Assembly: GCA_037134895.1 (NCBI GenBank)
Contig: JBAXLI010000007.1
Location: 34,448 to 98,447 of the forward strand
Origin: CAIRDP01 sp037134895
GTDB lineage: Bacteria > Bacteroidota > Bacteroidia > Bacteroidales > FEN-979
DNA length: 64,000 bases
Direction: 5' to 3'
The first letter of the stretch is position 1. Every line of letters begins with the position of its first letter. Shown here piece after piece: positions 44,701-53,028 of the stretch. The position numbers and the translations under genes are program-made. Below the pieces are notes generated by a model. That model had not been told where the DNA came from, made no database searches, and saw nothing but the letters and a program-made list of their open reading frames with translations.

Positions 44701-46446
44701 TCCCGCCGAGGCCTCTGTAGTGTCATCTACAGCTGTCGCCTGATGGTCGGAACCCAGGTTGCTCGTGATCCAGCATCTTAAAGGAGCGCCCGGGATGTTT
44801 GCAACAGTACCATAAGTCACAGTTTTATTCACAGGAGCAACATTTCCTGCCTGGTGGTTGATAGTCAAAGGTGAACAGGAAGCAGTAGAAATAGTAGAAA
44901 AGCTTAACTCATTCCCATAGGATGTTCCTGCTGAGCTCGTAGCATATGCCCTGACGAAATACGTTGTGCCTCCTGCCAGTCCCGTGATGTTACTTGTGAA
45001 AACGCCCATACCGCTGCCATTGACGGTTTTATCATTGGAAGTGGTCGGTGCTGTTGATGTGTTCCAGCAAACACCCCTTGATGTTACAGCAGAACCACCA
45101 TCGCAAGTGACAGTCCCGCCACTTGTTGCAAAAGTGGAGTTAATGTTTGAAATCGCAGTTGTGGTAACATTTGACATTACGTTGGCTGCCTGTGTAGTAA
45201 ACGTAATCTCAAGCCCATAACCAGTGCCAAGGGTGTTTGTAGCATAAGCCCTTACATAATAAGTTGTATTTGGAGTCAATCCCGACATGGTGCTTGAAAA
45301 ACTTCCCTCACCACCTGTCTCGATACTTTTGCTGCCGGCAACAGTAGGATCATGCGAGGTGCCCCAGCATAACCCTCTGACGGTGATCGTATCCCCTCCA
45401 TCATAGGCAATTCCCCCGGCGGTAGAGGTGATTGTCCCGTTACAAGTCAAGGCGGTCGTTGAAACAGTAGGAATAATGTTTGGGGATCCGCTGAGTTGCA
45501 AAACGCATACACCCCATTGAGACATGCCCCCATAAGTACCGCCCCAGGTCATACTATGCATTGAATAATCCCATGTGTCATGTAAATAAATCGTTGTTGT
45601 GGCTTCATCATAACCAAATCCTATCATTGTATGGCCCGTTAACTGAATCAGCACCGGACGACCAGCATTGATTTCCTGCTTGAACTGCGTAAAATTAAAT
45701 CCTAAGGTATTCCCTGAATATCCGTAAAGGTATTGGGTATAATAACGGTCAACCGCATATCCTCTTGAAACATAGAATTGAGTCAGGCCATATAATCCGT
45801 CAGAATAACCCCAGCCCGCCTGAACAGAGACAGGAAGTCCGTTTGGATCGACGATGAACGAAGTACCACCGTCGACTGTTTGATAAACATACTGATTTGA
45901 ATACATAAAGTCAGCTGTGCAATCCCCATAGGTATGCTGGGTCCATCCATTGGTGATATATGGATCAGGACTCATACTGTTATACACCACCCAGTAATCA
46001 TCAACATGCCCCCTGCTTGTACGCCCATCAACACCGTTACGGGTGGCGCTGATTGGGCATTGCTTCCTGGTTTCCCCGTTGATGACAACCGATCCCCATG
46101 AACTGTTATCCATCGGGGCAACACCACCGTTGGTTGGGCCTGTATAAATATTGGGATAACCGCTGCGGTCATAATACCCGGCCATCATTGCAGCAGATGT
46201 GGGGGAGCAGCCAAAAGACCAGTCGTAACCCGGGACATCCGGTATGATGACAGATGTTGTTGTCGGATTTGAAGCCGGCATCCTGAAGTTATCGGGAGGT
46301 TTCCCGGGAACCTTTATCCGGGCCAGTTCCCTGCCGTCAGGAGATATGAAACGACCAACAATGTTTGTGTCAGCGATAGAAGAATTCTGAGCCTGGATAG
46401 AAAAAAGACAGTAAATAAAAAATAATGAAAAGTAAAGTGTTTTCAT
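41746..46446 (-). CDS. Secreted C39-like cysteine peptidase with FISUMP domain, type-A cohesin, unusual dockerin and T9SS tail
   Basis: Signal peptide 1-20 (FSIQAQ). A papain-fold C39-like domain (Peptidase_C39_2 type) spans about 60-320, with Cys80 (FGCSPTSAAMMAGYYD), His272 (TGHTMIGFGYD) and Asp290 (LHDTWD) as the likely triad. SRGVCW-type FN3-like repeats lie at about 325-420, 421-525, 735-825 and 825-915. A FISUMP domain at about 532-722 (GCGWRVPTDSEWNN, GIYWSS, PLRCIKN) sits between them. A Kre9/KNH-like domain (SPNGGETW) is at about 918-1010. A type-A cohesin covers 1018-1162 (ALSLRLDYNPSVLTY), followed by an X-like module, unusual dockerin about 1225-1327 (SVNATDAIKVQRHFAG, AADVNLSNSINATD), C-type cohesin-like domain and T9SS tail about 1477-1566. 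It carries plug and sockets in one chain. It is transcribed convergently with the three-cohesin scaffoldin and divergently from the thioredoxin-like gene. Confidence 0.9.
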   Translation of the reverse strand: MKTLYFSLFFIYCLFSIQAQNSSIADTNIVGRFISPDGRELARIKVPGKPPDNFRMPASNPTTTSVIIPDVPGYDWSFGCSPTSAAMMAGYYDRSGYPNIYTGPTNGGVAPMDNSSWGSVVINGETRKQCPISATRNGVDGRTSRGHVDDYWVVYNSMSPDPYITNGWTQHTYGDCTADFMYSNQYVYQTVDGGTSFIVDPNGLPVSVQAGWGYSDGLYGLTQFYVSRGYAVDRYYTQYLYGYSGNTLGFNFTQFKQEINAGRPVLIQLTGHTMIGFGYDEATTTIYLHDTWDYSMHSMTWGGTYGGMSQWGVCVLQLSGSPNIIPTVSTTALTCNGTITSTAGGIAYDGGDTITVRGLCWGTSHDPTVAGSKSIETGGEGSFSSTMSGLTPNTTYYVRAYATNTLGTGYGLEITFTTQAANVMSNVTTTAISNINSTFATSGGTVTCDGGSAVTSRGVCWNTSTAPTTSNDKTVNGSGMGVFTSNITGLAGGTTYFVRAYATSSAGTSYGNELSFSTISTASCSPLTINHQAGNVAPVNKTVTYGTVANIPGAPLRCWITSNLGSDHQATAVDDTTEASAGWYWQFNRKQGYKHNGSSRTPNTAWITSINESLDWEASNDPCNIELGCGWRVPTDSEWNNVDASGNWNNWDGPWNSPLKMHAAGMLEMGNGALSYRGVKGIYWSSKQQNATAGWILMFTSTSSYISSYPKTAGFPLRCIKNTDGTTTTPTVTSSLIINITQNTATSGGNVTSDGGCPVTTRGVCWSTSAGPTTSNSSLISGSGTGIFTANLTGLISNTLYYLRAFATNSNGTVYGNEISFVTFPSITTEAITGITQTTASTGGTIAVGGGATVTSRGVCWSTTIDPVVSGSHTLNGIGAGGFLSNITGLTAATLYYVRAYAVNGGGTAYGEQLSFMTSSPIQLISPNGGETWISGTNHTITWNATNVVNVTIAYSTDNGANWTTIIPSTPATSGSYSWNVPNPNPNVISVTCKVKVTSTANTNAFDISDAAFTILNALKHAPVTYTDTIPAADNTSISVPVKVDKFRKITALSLRLDYNPSVLTYLGSANINGALSGLIVNNTSVSSTLSKVIISWSDLTPATLSDGSKLADLLFTHITGATGLTWNNTENSGQDCAYADSIGNTLIDIPTALFYRDGEVHTLTGWPLNGMFVYNNTANSPLDSLWIILRQNDIRIDSTQTTLSGAYSFTGKADGTYTLSARTNKAWSSVNATDAIKVQRHFAGLELLTEPVRLNAADVNLSNSINATDAIKIKRRFSGLDNSFMRGDWTFSKQVLGGDTIIINGAALIQNFYGLCVGDVNGSNVPAPGDWIDRKIEFTSEGTIEVTPGKVFELPVKARNDINVSAISLVIPYPEDLIEVQDVQISNGAPVFNLLPGQLRIAWSELQTINLKAGETLLTLKLRAKEDFSGDRTIELSPGMESELADELGETISLAELSSLTIKPLKQNGINDYGELISSCKVYPNPAKDYVTLEFQLNSAAEGSMKMLDIVGREIKAIPMQRFEKGNSRLVIQTKELLAGLYTLKLSFTFNGKQKDYLQKVIVSR

Positions 46447-46526
46447 AAACCTGTGGATTGAAGGATTGACATTAAATCAAGCTCAGAGGGATACGATAAG
46501 ATGGACGCCTGCTGATAATCTCCTGT

Positions 46527-46534
46527 CAAATATA
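46527..46534 (-). promoter_or_regulatory. Candidate -7 promoter element for the C39-like peptidase gene
   Basis: The minus strand reads TATATTTG, an exact TAnnTTTG match, about 80 bases upstream of the ATG at 46446. A GTTTAA stretch about 18 bases further upstream could serve as a weak -33 box. Confidence 0.5.
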
Positions 46535-46661
46535 ATACTAAATAATTAAACGTTTCATATCGCTCTATTATGACTAATTGTGTATGAAAGTGATCATGTA
46601 TAACAGTCATTTATCGACTGATTACCATTTACCTCTTTACCTCACAACCAGGAATATATTG

Positions 46662-46669
46662 TACCTTTG
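46662..46669 (+). promoter_or_regulatory. Candidate -7 promoter element immediately before the thioredoxin-like gene
   Basis: TACCTTTG is an exact TAnnTTTG match ending only 4 bases before the ATG at 46674. If this element drives the gene, transcription would begin at or next to the A of the start codon, giving a leaderless mRNA. No alternative downstream ATG preserves the signal peptide. Confidence 0.5.
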
Positions 46670-46673
46670 AACA

Positions 46674-48119
46674 ATGAATGCATTCGATAATAACTTCAAA
46701 ATCATCCTTTTAATTGCCATTTTCTTATGCACCGTATCTGATTATCAGACTTATGCTCAAACACGTGATATTACCATCCACTTTCGGGGCGTTTATGATA
46801 GTAAAATCACCCTGATGTCACTCTCGGTTTCCCGAACAAGTAAAACCATTGCCGGGGTTCCGCAAATTAGAAACGGACAGACCACGAAAATTACTGTTTC
46901 AAAGGATTACCTGCCCGGGGAATTTGTTCTGAGGTTCGACTACAGGGAAAAAGAATCCAGCACGCCTTACCCTTCTGAGAAATATTTTTTTATGAGCAAC
47001 CAGGACCTTGAATTATGGGTCAGCCCGATGTATTGCAATAATTCCGACAGCACCGGGTTTCAGAAAGGTGAAAGGGAGAATGCTGCATTTGTTGAGTTTT
47101 CGAAAGAAAACATAAAGAAAAAGGAGAAGCTGGGTGTGTTGCAGAACTTCCTCATGAATTATGATGATACGGAGTCAAAGCTTTACAAGGAAGGTATTAA
47201 AGAGTATGAAGCAAGGCGGATGGCATACAACGAATGGCTGGCGAAGCGCGAAAAACAAGATGATTCCTTGTTTGTTAGCAATGTATATTGTTTTCAGTAT
47301 GTTCCTGAGATCGCCTGGGAAGGGAATGAGACCAACCGCCTCAACAACATGATTGCTCATTATTTTGACGGAATGGATTTCAATGATCCCCTGCTGATCA
47401 AAACTTCCAGCCTGAATAAATGGATGGACAGCTACGTAAACCTTTACGGACAGCTTGCAACGACAGTGGCTTTAAGGGATTCTCTATTCCCTTTGGCCGG
47501 GAAGACCGCGATTGAAAAAGCCAGGCAGGGTGATCCTTTGGTGTATGGCTGGATGGTTGATTATTTTTACAAAGGCTTCGAATCAAACGGGATTGATGAG
47601 GGAATGAAAGCCCTCGAACCATATCTCAATGATCCAAACTGCCTCACCTCCAAACGCAAGGAAATCAGCCGCAGACTAAAGGGCATTGAAACCCTGGTGC
47701 CCGGCAGCAAAGCTCCTGACATTTCGTTGAAAGAAAATGAAAAAGCTGTATTTGAGCTGTATGCATTCAACACTCCCTGCAAATACATTCTTCTGCTCTT
47801 CTGGTCGGCCAGTTGCAGTCACTGTGTTGAGCTGGCTGATAAATTGCACCAATGGCAACAACAACAAGACATCCGCCAGAAAATGGAAATTATTGCTGTA
47901 AGCCTTGATGAAACTGAAGCAGAAGCCAAACTATGGGAACAGAAACTACCTGCGCTCAGCGGATGGAAGCATTTACGGGCCGCTGAAGGCATCAACAGCA
48001 AAGTCGCCAATGACTATTTTGTGTTGGCCACACCCATAATGCTGTTACTTGATTCAGCATCTTATGAGATCATCAGTCTTCCAACAACATTGAATGAAAT
48101 ATTTTCTTATTTTTATTGA
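46674..48119 (+). CDS. TlpA/ResA-like thioredoxin-fold protein, probable envelope thiol-disulfide oxidoreductase
   Basis: 481 residues. Signal peptide or lipoprotein-like N-terminus about 1-28 (hydrophobic stretch with one Cys, ending TYAQ). Residues about 30-130 are beta-rich (DUF4369-like by position). About 135-320 is a helical DUF5106-like region. About 340-470 is the AhpC/TSA-thioredoxin domain with the redox motif CSHC (FWSASCSHCVEL). This N-terminal-extension plus thioredoxin layout is common in Bacteroidota envelope oxidoreductases. It has no T9SS tail, so it presumably stays in the periplasm or outer membrane. It is divergent from the C39-like gene and 76 bases upstream of the five-cohesin scaffoldin. 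Most A-type cohesins here contain a Cys pair, so a role in making or repairing those disulfides is a reasonable inference, not shown. Confidence 0.82.
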   Translation: MNAFDNNFKIILLIAIFLCTVSDYQTYAQTRDITIHFRGVYDSKITLMSLSVSRTSKTIAGVPQIRNGQTTKITVSKDYLPGEFVLRFDYREKESSTPYPSEKYFFMSNQDLELWVSPMYCNNSDSTGFQKGERENAAFVEFSKENIKKKEKLGVLQNFLMNYDDTESKLYKEGIKEYEARRMAYNEWLAKREKQDDSLFVSNVYCFQYVPEIAWEGNETNRLNNMIAHYFDGMDFNDPLLIKTSSLNKWMDSYVNLYGQLATTVALRDSLFPLAGKTAIEKARQGDPLVYGWMVDYFYKGFESNGIDEGMKALEPYLNDPNCLTSKRKEISRRLKGIETLVPGSKAPDISLKENEKAVFELYAFNTPCKYILLLFWSASCSHCVELADKLHQWQQQQDIRQKMEIIAVSLDETEAEAKLWEQKLPALSGWKHLRAAEGINSKVANDYFVLATPIMLLLDSASYEIISLPTTLNEIFSYFY

Positions 48120-48195
48120 AACAAACAGCATTATATTTTTACATGAAAGCAACTATCAAATCATAAAACGGGTCAATACGATAAAACAGGAAATT

Positions 48196-51100
48196 ATGAG
48201 ATCCCTTAAACAATTTTATATCTTTTTGAGCCTCTTGGCTTTGACGATAAATCCTTCAGTGATATATGCCATAAGCAATGCCCCGATCACAACTGCTGCT
48301 TCGGTTTCGGCTTGTCCAGGGACCCAGGTTACCATACCATTGACTGTAACTGGTTTTACAAATATCACTGCAATATCCCTCAGAATTGAATACAATCCCA
48401 CGGTGATGACATACAACACATTCGCAAACGGGAACGTGGTCTTAGCCGGTTTAGGGGTGAATAATTTAGTAGTATCTCCCACCTTGAATGCCATCATGGT
48501 CGTTTGGTCAGATGTTAATCCAAAAACAATTGCCAGCGGGGGAACTCTTCTGGATTTGAAATTTGACTACATCTCAGGAAATACTATTCTGTCCTTCGAC
48601 AATATATCAAATGGTGGTAGCAATTGCGAATATGCAGATTTTGAAGGAAATCCAATGAATGATATGCCAACCTCGACGTATTACATCAATGGGAATATTA
48701 CCGGAAATTCTATGCCTGCCGCCGCCGGGACTATCACCGGCTCTGCCACGGTTTCCAAGGGACAGCCGGGCGTTATTTACTCGGTGCCGGCCATCGCTAA
48801 TGCTACAGGATATACTTGGAGTTTGCCTTCCGGAGCTTCCATCGTCAGCGGGTCAAATACCAGTACAATTACAGTCAATTTTTCAAACAGCGCAGTGTCA
48901 GGAGCCATCAGCGTTTATGGTACCAATTCCTGCGGAAGTGGCACAATTTCTTCACCTTTCAATGTTACCGTAACCCCTCTCGTTACCAATGCTCCTATAA
49001 CAGTTACAGGAACCGTTACAGCCTGTCCGGGCGCCCTGGCAACCGTGCCGGTCACAGTCACCAATTTTACCAATATTGGAGCCTTGTCACTGAGACTGGA
49101 GTATGATCCCACAAAAATGACCTATTCTTCCTATACCAACCTCAATAGCGCTATTCCCGGAACCGTTGTTACAAATACTGCAGTTTCTCCAGGCATGCAT
49201 TATGTGCTTATCACCTGGACCGGTACTGGCGGAGTAAACATTGCTGCCGGAGGTAAATTGCTCGACCTGGTGTTCAACTTTACGACCGGTTCAACAGCCC
49301 TCGCATTTAATAATACTTCAAACGGAGGTGCTGACTGCAAATACACGAATGGTTTTGGTCTTGTACTCACCGACATTCCCACAGCTGATTTCTATACAAA
49401 CGGGCAGGTATCATCCTCCGCTCCCTCAGCAGCAGGTACTATTACAGGAGCTGCAACGGTCGTGCAGGGCACCAATAACATTCCGTATTCAGTAGCAGCC
49501 ATAGCGAATGCTACAGGTTACTCATGGACTCTTCCTACCGGCGGCACCATTACCTCAGGGGCCAATACAAGTTCAATTACGGTGAATTTTTCTGCAACTG
49601 CTGTTTCAGGCAACGTTTGTGTACAAGGAACAAATACATGCGGCAACGGAACAATTTCATGCAAAGCTGTTACCGTAAACACTCCTCAGAATGCTCCCAT
49701 TTCAACAGCCGGTAGTTTATCGGCATGTGCCGGAACCCCCATCACAATTCCCATTAATGTAAACGATTTTCTCGATATTACAGCCGTGACGCTCCGTCTC
49801 GATTATAATCCCACCCTGATGACCTATGTGTCATCGGCGAATATGAACAGTCAGCTTAACGGAGCAATTGTGAATAATGTTGCAGTCAGTGGCACCCTGA
49901 ATAAAATTCTTATTGTTTGGTCTGATCCCACCCCGAAAACAATTGCCAATGGTCAGAAACTGGTTGACCTGAATTTCAATTTCATTTCGGGCTCGCCAAC
50001 CTTATCTTTTAATAATACTGCAAGCGGTGGTTCCGATTGTGAATTTGCCGATGCAAACGCAAATGCCTTAAATGACCTTCCCACTGCAACCTACTACCAT
50101 GATGCAACTGTTACCATGAATCCGCTTCCTTCAGCCGCAGGAACCATAACAGGTACTGCCACGGTTACCCAAGGCCAGTCCGGGGTTTCTTATTCAGTAC
50201 CCGCTATCGCCAATGCAACAGGATATACCTGGACTTTGCCCACAGGAGCTTCTGTTGTCACAGGAAGCAATACTAATTCCATCGTGGTCGATTATTCAGC
50301 TTCTGCTGTCTCTGGCAGCATCACGGTGAGAGGAACGAACTCCTGCGGTAATGGAACTGTTTCAGCTGCATTTGCAGTTACAGTGAACCCGCTTCCTGCC
50401 ACCGCCCCGATCACCACGGCCGGATCCCCAACAGCCTGTCCGAATGCAAGTGTTACAATACCTCTTACAACCGCAAATTTCAATTACATCGCTTCTTTTT
50501 CCCTCAGGCTCGAATACGACCCATCCAAAATGACCTATTCATCTTATTCAAACCTGAACAGCAACTTGTCGGGGGCCAGCATAGTAAATTCAGTTGTTTC
50601 AGCATCGGTGAATAAAATAATGATCACCTGGACCAATGCAACGGGCGTCAGTTTGGCTAATGGCAGCAAAATAGCGGATCTGAACTTTACTTATTTAAGT
50701 GGTACCTCAGCGCTTACTTTCAATAACACTTCCACCAGCGGAGCGGATTGCCAGTTTGTGAACGTAAACAGTATCATTCTTACCGATACGCCTACTGCAA
50801 GCTATTATTTTGACGGCCAGGTTACATCCTCAGCACCCGCAACACCCGGTACTATCACTGGCCTCACTGTTGTTTCCCAGGGTCAAACCGGGGTCTCTTA
50901 TTCAGTGCCGGTGGTTGCCAATGCAACCGGGTACACCTGGACCCTGCCTCCATTGGCTGTTATCGCATCAGGAGCCAATACAAGTAATATTACTGTAGAT
51001 TACGCCCCGAATTCAACTTCGGGAACTGTTACCGTCAAGGGAACCAATTCCTGCAGTGACGGCCCGACTTCAGCCCCATTGAACGTAACTGTAAATCCGC

Positions 51101-53010
51101 TTCAGAATGCACCAATCACTACAATTACCGGTGGCTCTCCCTGTAATGGTACACAGGTTCTTATTCCGCTGACGGTGCTTAATTTTGACCAGATCACGGC
51201 TGTTTCACTCCGGATTGATTACAATCCTGCGGTGATGACTTATGTATCTTCACTCAACCTGAATCCAACCTTGACCGGAATGATTGTTAATAATGTCATT
51301 ATCGGTCCGACTTCTGCAAAGATCTCAGTCGTATGGTCCGATATAACCCCAAAAACCCTGGCGGCAAATTCGAAACTGGCCGATTTTCAATTCAATGTCA
51401 TCTCGGGGAATACTACTCTTGCCTTCAACAATACATCTTCGGGTGGAAGCGAATGTGCGTATGGTGATCTCAACGGGAATCCTCTCAACGATATGCCAAC
51501 GGCCACGTATTATCACAATGGGAACATCGCAGGCCAGGAACTTACAGGAGCGGCAGGTGTAATTACAGGTCTTTCAACCGTGACCCAGGGAAATAACGGG
51601 ATTGTATATACCGTGCCCCTCATCACAAATGCTACCTCTTATAACTGGACGCTTCCTGCAGGCGCATCCATCGTATCCGGCGCAAATACAAACTCAATTA
51701 CAGTCAATTATTCCATGACTGCTGCAAGCGGCAATATTGCTGTAAATGGATCCGGTAATTGCGGAGACGGAGCAGTATCTTCACTCTATGTAACGGTTAT
51801 TCAGCTTGGATATACGGTAAGCGGAACTTTCACCTACAATAACACGGCTAACACTCCGCTTGATTCGGTATGGGTTTATCTGAAACAGAATGGAACTACA
51901 GTTTATACCACACGTACAGACCTCACAGGCAGTTACTCGTTTTTCAATGTCTTTAACGGTACTTATGTCACCAGCGCGGTAACTTCCAAGCCCTTTAACG
52001 GTGTAAATGCTTTAGATGCTACAAAGGTGTCGCGACATGTAGCAGGCCTTGAGCCGCTTCCGGCCGGTGTCAGGCAATCAGCTGCTGATGTGAATCTGAG
52101 TTACACCATCAATGCACTTGACGCTACTAAAATCAAGCGCCGTGTGGCCGGACTTGATAATTCCTTTGCCCGGGGGGATTGGTGGTTTGAGAAAGTTGAG
52201 ACAGGGGATACCGTAATCGTGAATTCAGCCAATGTTTCCTGTAATTTTTACGGACTCTGTGTTGGGGACGTCAATGGCAGTTACAATCCGGGAACCGGCG
52301 CTAAAAGCGCGGCAGAAGTGAATCTCAGGTACGATCAAACAATGAAACAACCTAAAAACTCAGAGTTTAACCTTCCAATCAGAATCGATCGTGGCATGTC
52401 TCTTGCGGCCATAACCCTTGTGCTTAATTATCCTCACGATCTCATCCGCATAAAATCAGCATCTGTAAAACAGGGCAACCTGGTTTATAACGTCCTTCCC
52501 GGGGAAGTCAGGCTTGTTTGGGCCGAAGTCGAGCCCATGATGCTCTCAGCAGATGAATCGTTCATCAACCTGGTTGTTCAAACAACAGATAAGGCTGAAA
52601 TTGGCGACAGGATTCAATTTTCACTTGGATTTGAGACCGAGTTCGGCGATGAAAACGCAAACGTTGTTTCCGGATTTGATTTGCTGATGTCAAGTGTTCT
52701 TGTCAGCAATGCGTTATCGGTCGGCGATCTTTCGGCAAACAATTTCAACCTGAACGTATTTCCTAACCCCGCCAGGGATTTTCTGAATGTATCTTTTGAA
52801 CTTCCTGCGGAAGCAGAAGTAAACTATGAAATCGTATCATTGCTTGGCGAAAAAATCATTGATCAATCCAAGGGAATAATGTCCAAAGGAAAGCAATTGA
52901 TTCGTATTGATACCGGGCCGCTCAGCAACGGTGTTTATGTTCTGAACCTTCTTGTAAATGGGAAGGAAGGATCAAAGCGGGATTTCCAAAAGATCGTTAT
53001 TACTAAATAG
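48196..53010 (+). CDS. Five-cohesin scaffoldin with PKD-like spacers, unusual dockerin and T9SS tail
   Basis: The ORF is open from 48094, which would overlap the preceding gene. The ATG at 48196 gives a proper signal peptide (MRSLKQFYIFLSLLALTI to VIYA) and is preferred. Five A-type cohesins lie at about 28-171, 264-406, 498-641, 735-878 and 970-1114. Each starts with API(T/S)T, continues with AxSLRLxYxPxxMTY and ends with a GGSxCxY motif. Each is followed by a PKD/Ig-like spacer of about 90 residues (NATGYTWTLPTGA). Then an X-like module 1203-1267, unusual dockerin 1268-1370 (GVNALDATKVSRHVAG, AADVNLSYTINALD, GDVNGSY), C-type cohesin-like domain 1372-1500 and T9SS tail about 1517-1604. Its dockerin differs at predicted contact positions (AL/AL rather than GT/GT), which may stop self-binding. 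It looks like the primary scaffoldin of the locus. Confidence 0.9.
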   Translation: MRSLKQFYIFLSLLALTINPSVIYAISNAPITTAASVSACPGTQVTIPLTVTGFTNITAISLRIEYNPTVMTYNTFANGNVVLAGLGVNNLVVSPTLNAIMVVWSDVNPKTIASGGTLLDLKFDYISGNTILSFDNISNGGSNCEYADFEGNPMNDMPTSTYYINGNITGNSMPAAAGTITGSATVSKGQPGVIYSVPAIANATGYTWSLPSGASIVSGSNTSTITVNFSNSAVSGAISVYGTNSCGSGTISSPFNVTVTPLVTNAPITVTGTVTACPGALATVPVTVTNFTNIGALSLRLEYDPTKMTYSSYTNLNSAIPGTVVTNTAVSPGMHYVLITWTGTGGVNIAAGGKLLDLVFNFTTGSTALAFNNTSNGGADCKYTNGFGLVLTDIPTADFYTNGQVSSSAPSAAGTITGAATVVQGTNNIPYSVAAIANATGYSWTLPTGGTITSGANTSSITVNFSATAVSGNVCVQGTNTCGNGTISCKAVTVNTPQNAPISTAGSLSACAGTPITIPINVNDFLDITAVTLRLDYNPTLMTYVSSANMNSQLNGAIVNNVAVSGTLNKILIVWSDPTPKTIANGQKLVDLNFNFISGSPTLSFNNTASGGSDCEFADANANALNDLPTATYYHDATVTMNPLPSAAGTITGTATVTQGQSGVSYSVPAIANATGYTWTLPTGASVVTGSNTNSIVVDYSASAVSGSITVRGTNSCGNGTVSAAFAVTVNPLPATAPITTAGSPTACPNASVTIPLTTANFNYIASFSLRLEYDPSKMTYSSYSNLNSNLSGASIVNSVVSASVNKIMITWTNATGVSLANGSKIADLNFTYLSGTSALTFNNTSTSGADCQFVNVNSIILTDTPTASYYFDGQVTSSAPATPGTITGLTVVSQGQTGVSYSVPVVANATGYTWTLPPLAVIASGANTSNITVDYAPNSTSGTVTVKGTNSCSDGPTSAPLNVTVNPLQNAPITTITGGSPCNGTQVLIPLTVLNFDQITAVSLRIDYNPAVMTYVSSLNLNPTLTGMIVNNVIIGPTSAKISVVWSDITPKTLAANSKLADFQFNVISGNTTLAFNNTSSGGSECAYGDLNGNPLNDMPTATYYHNGNIAGQELTGAAGVITGLSTVTQGNNGIVYTVPLITNATSYNWTLPAGASIVSGANTNSITVNYSMTAASGNIAVNGSGNCGDGAVSSLYVTVIQLGYTVSGTFTYNNTANTPLDSVWVYLKQNGTTVYTTRTDLTGSYSFFNVFNGTYVTSAVTSKPFNGVNALDATKVSRHVAGLEPLPAGVRQSAADVNLSYTINALDATKIKRRVAGLDNSFARGDWWFEKVETGDTVIVNSANVSCNFYGLCVGDVNGSYNPGTGAKSAAEVNLRYDQTMKQPKNSEFNLPIRIDRGMSLAAITLVLNYPHDLIRIKSASVKQGNLVYNVLPGEVRLVWAEVEPMMLSADESFINLVVQTTDKAEIGDRIQFSLGFETEFGDENANVVSGFDLLMSSVLVSNALSVGDLSANNFNLNVFPNPARDFLNVSFELPAEAEVNYEIVSLLGEKIIDQSKGIMSKGKQLIRIDTGPLSNGVYVLNLLVNGKEGSKRDFQKIVITK

Positions 53011-53028
53011 AAACAGGATAATTGGCAG

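Noticed and set aside
48094..48195. Upstream start for the five-cohesin scaffoldin
   Set aside because: It overlaps the thioredoxin-like gene and puts 34 non-signal residues before a good signal peptide at 48196.
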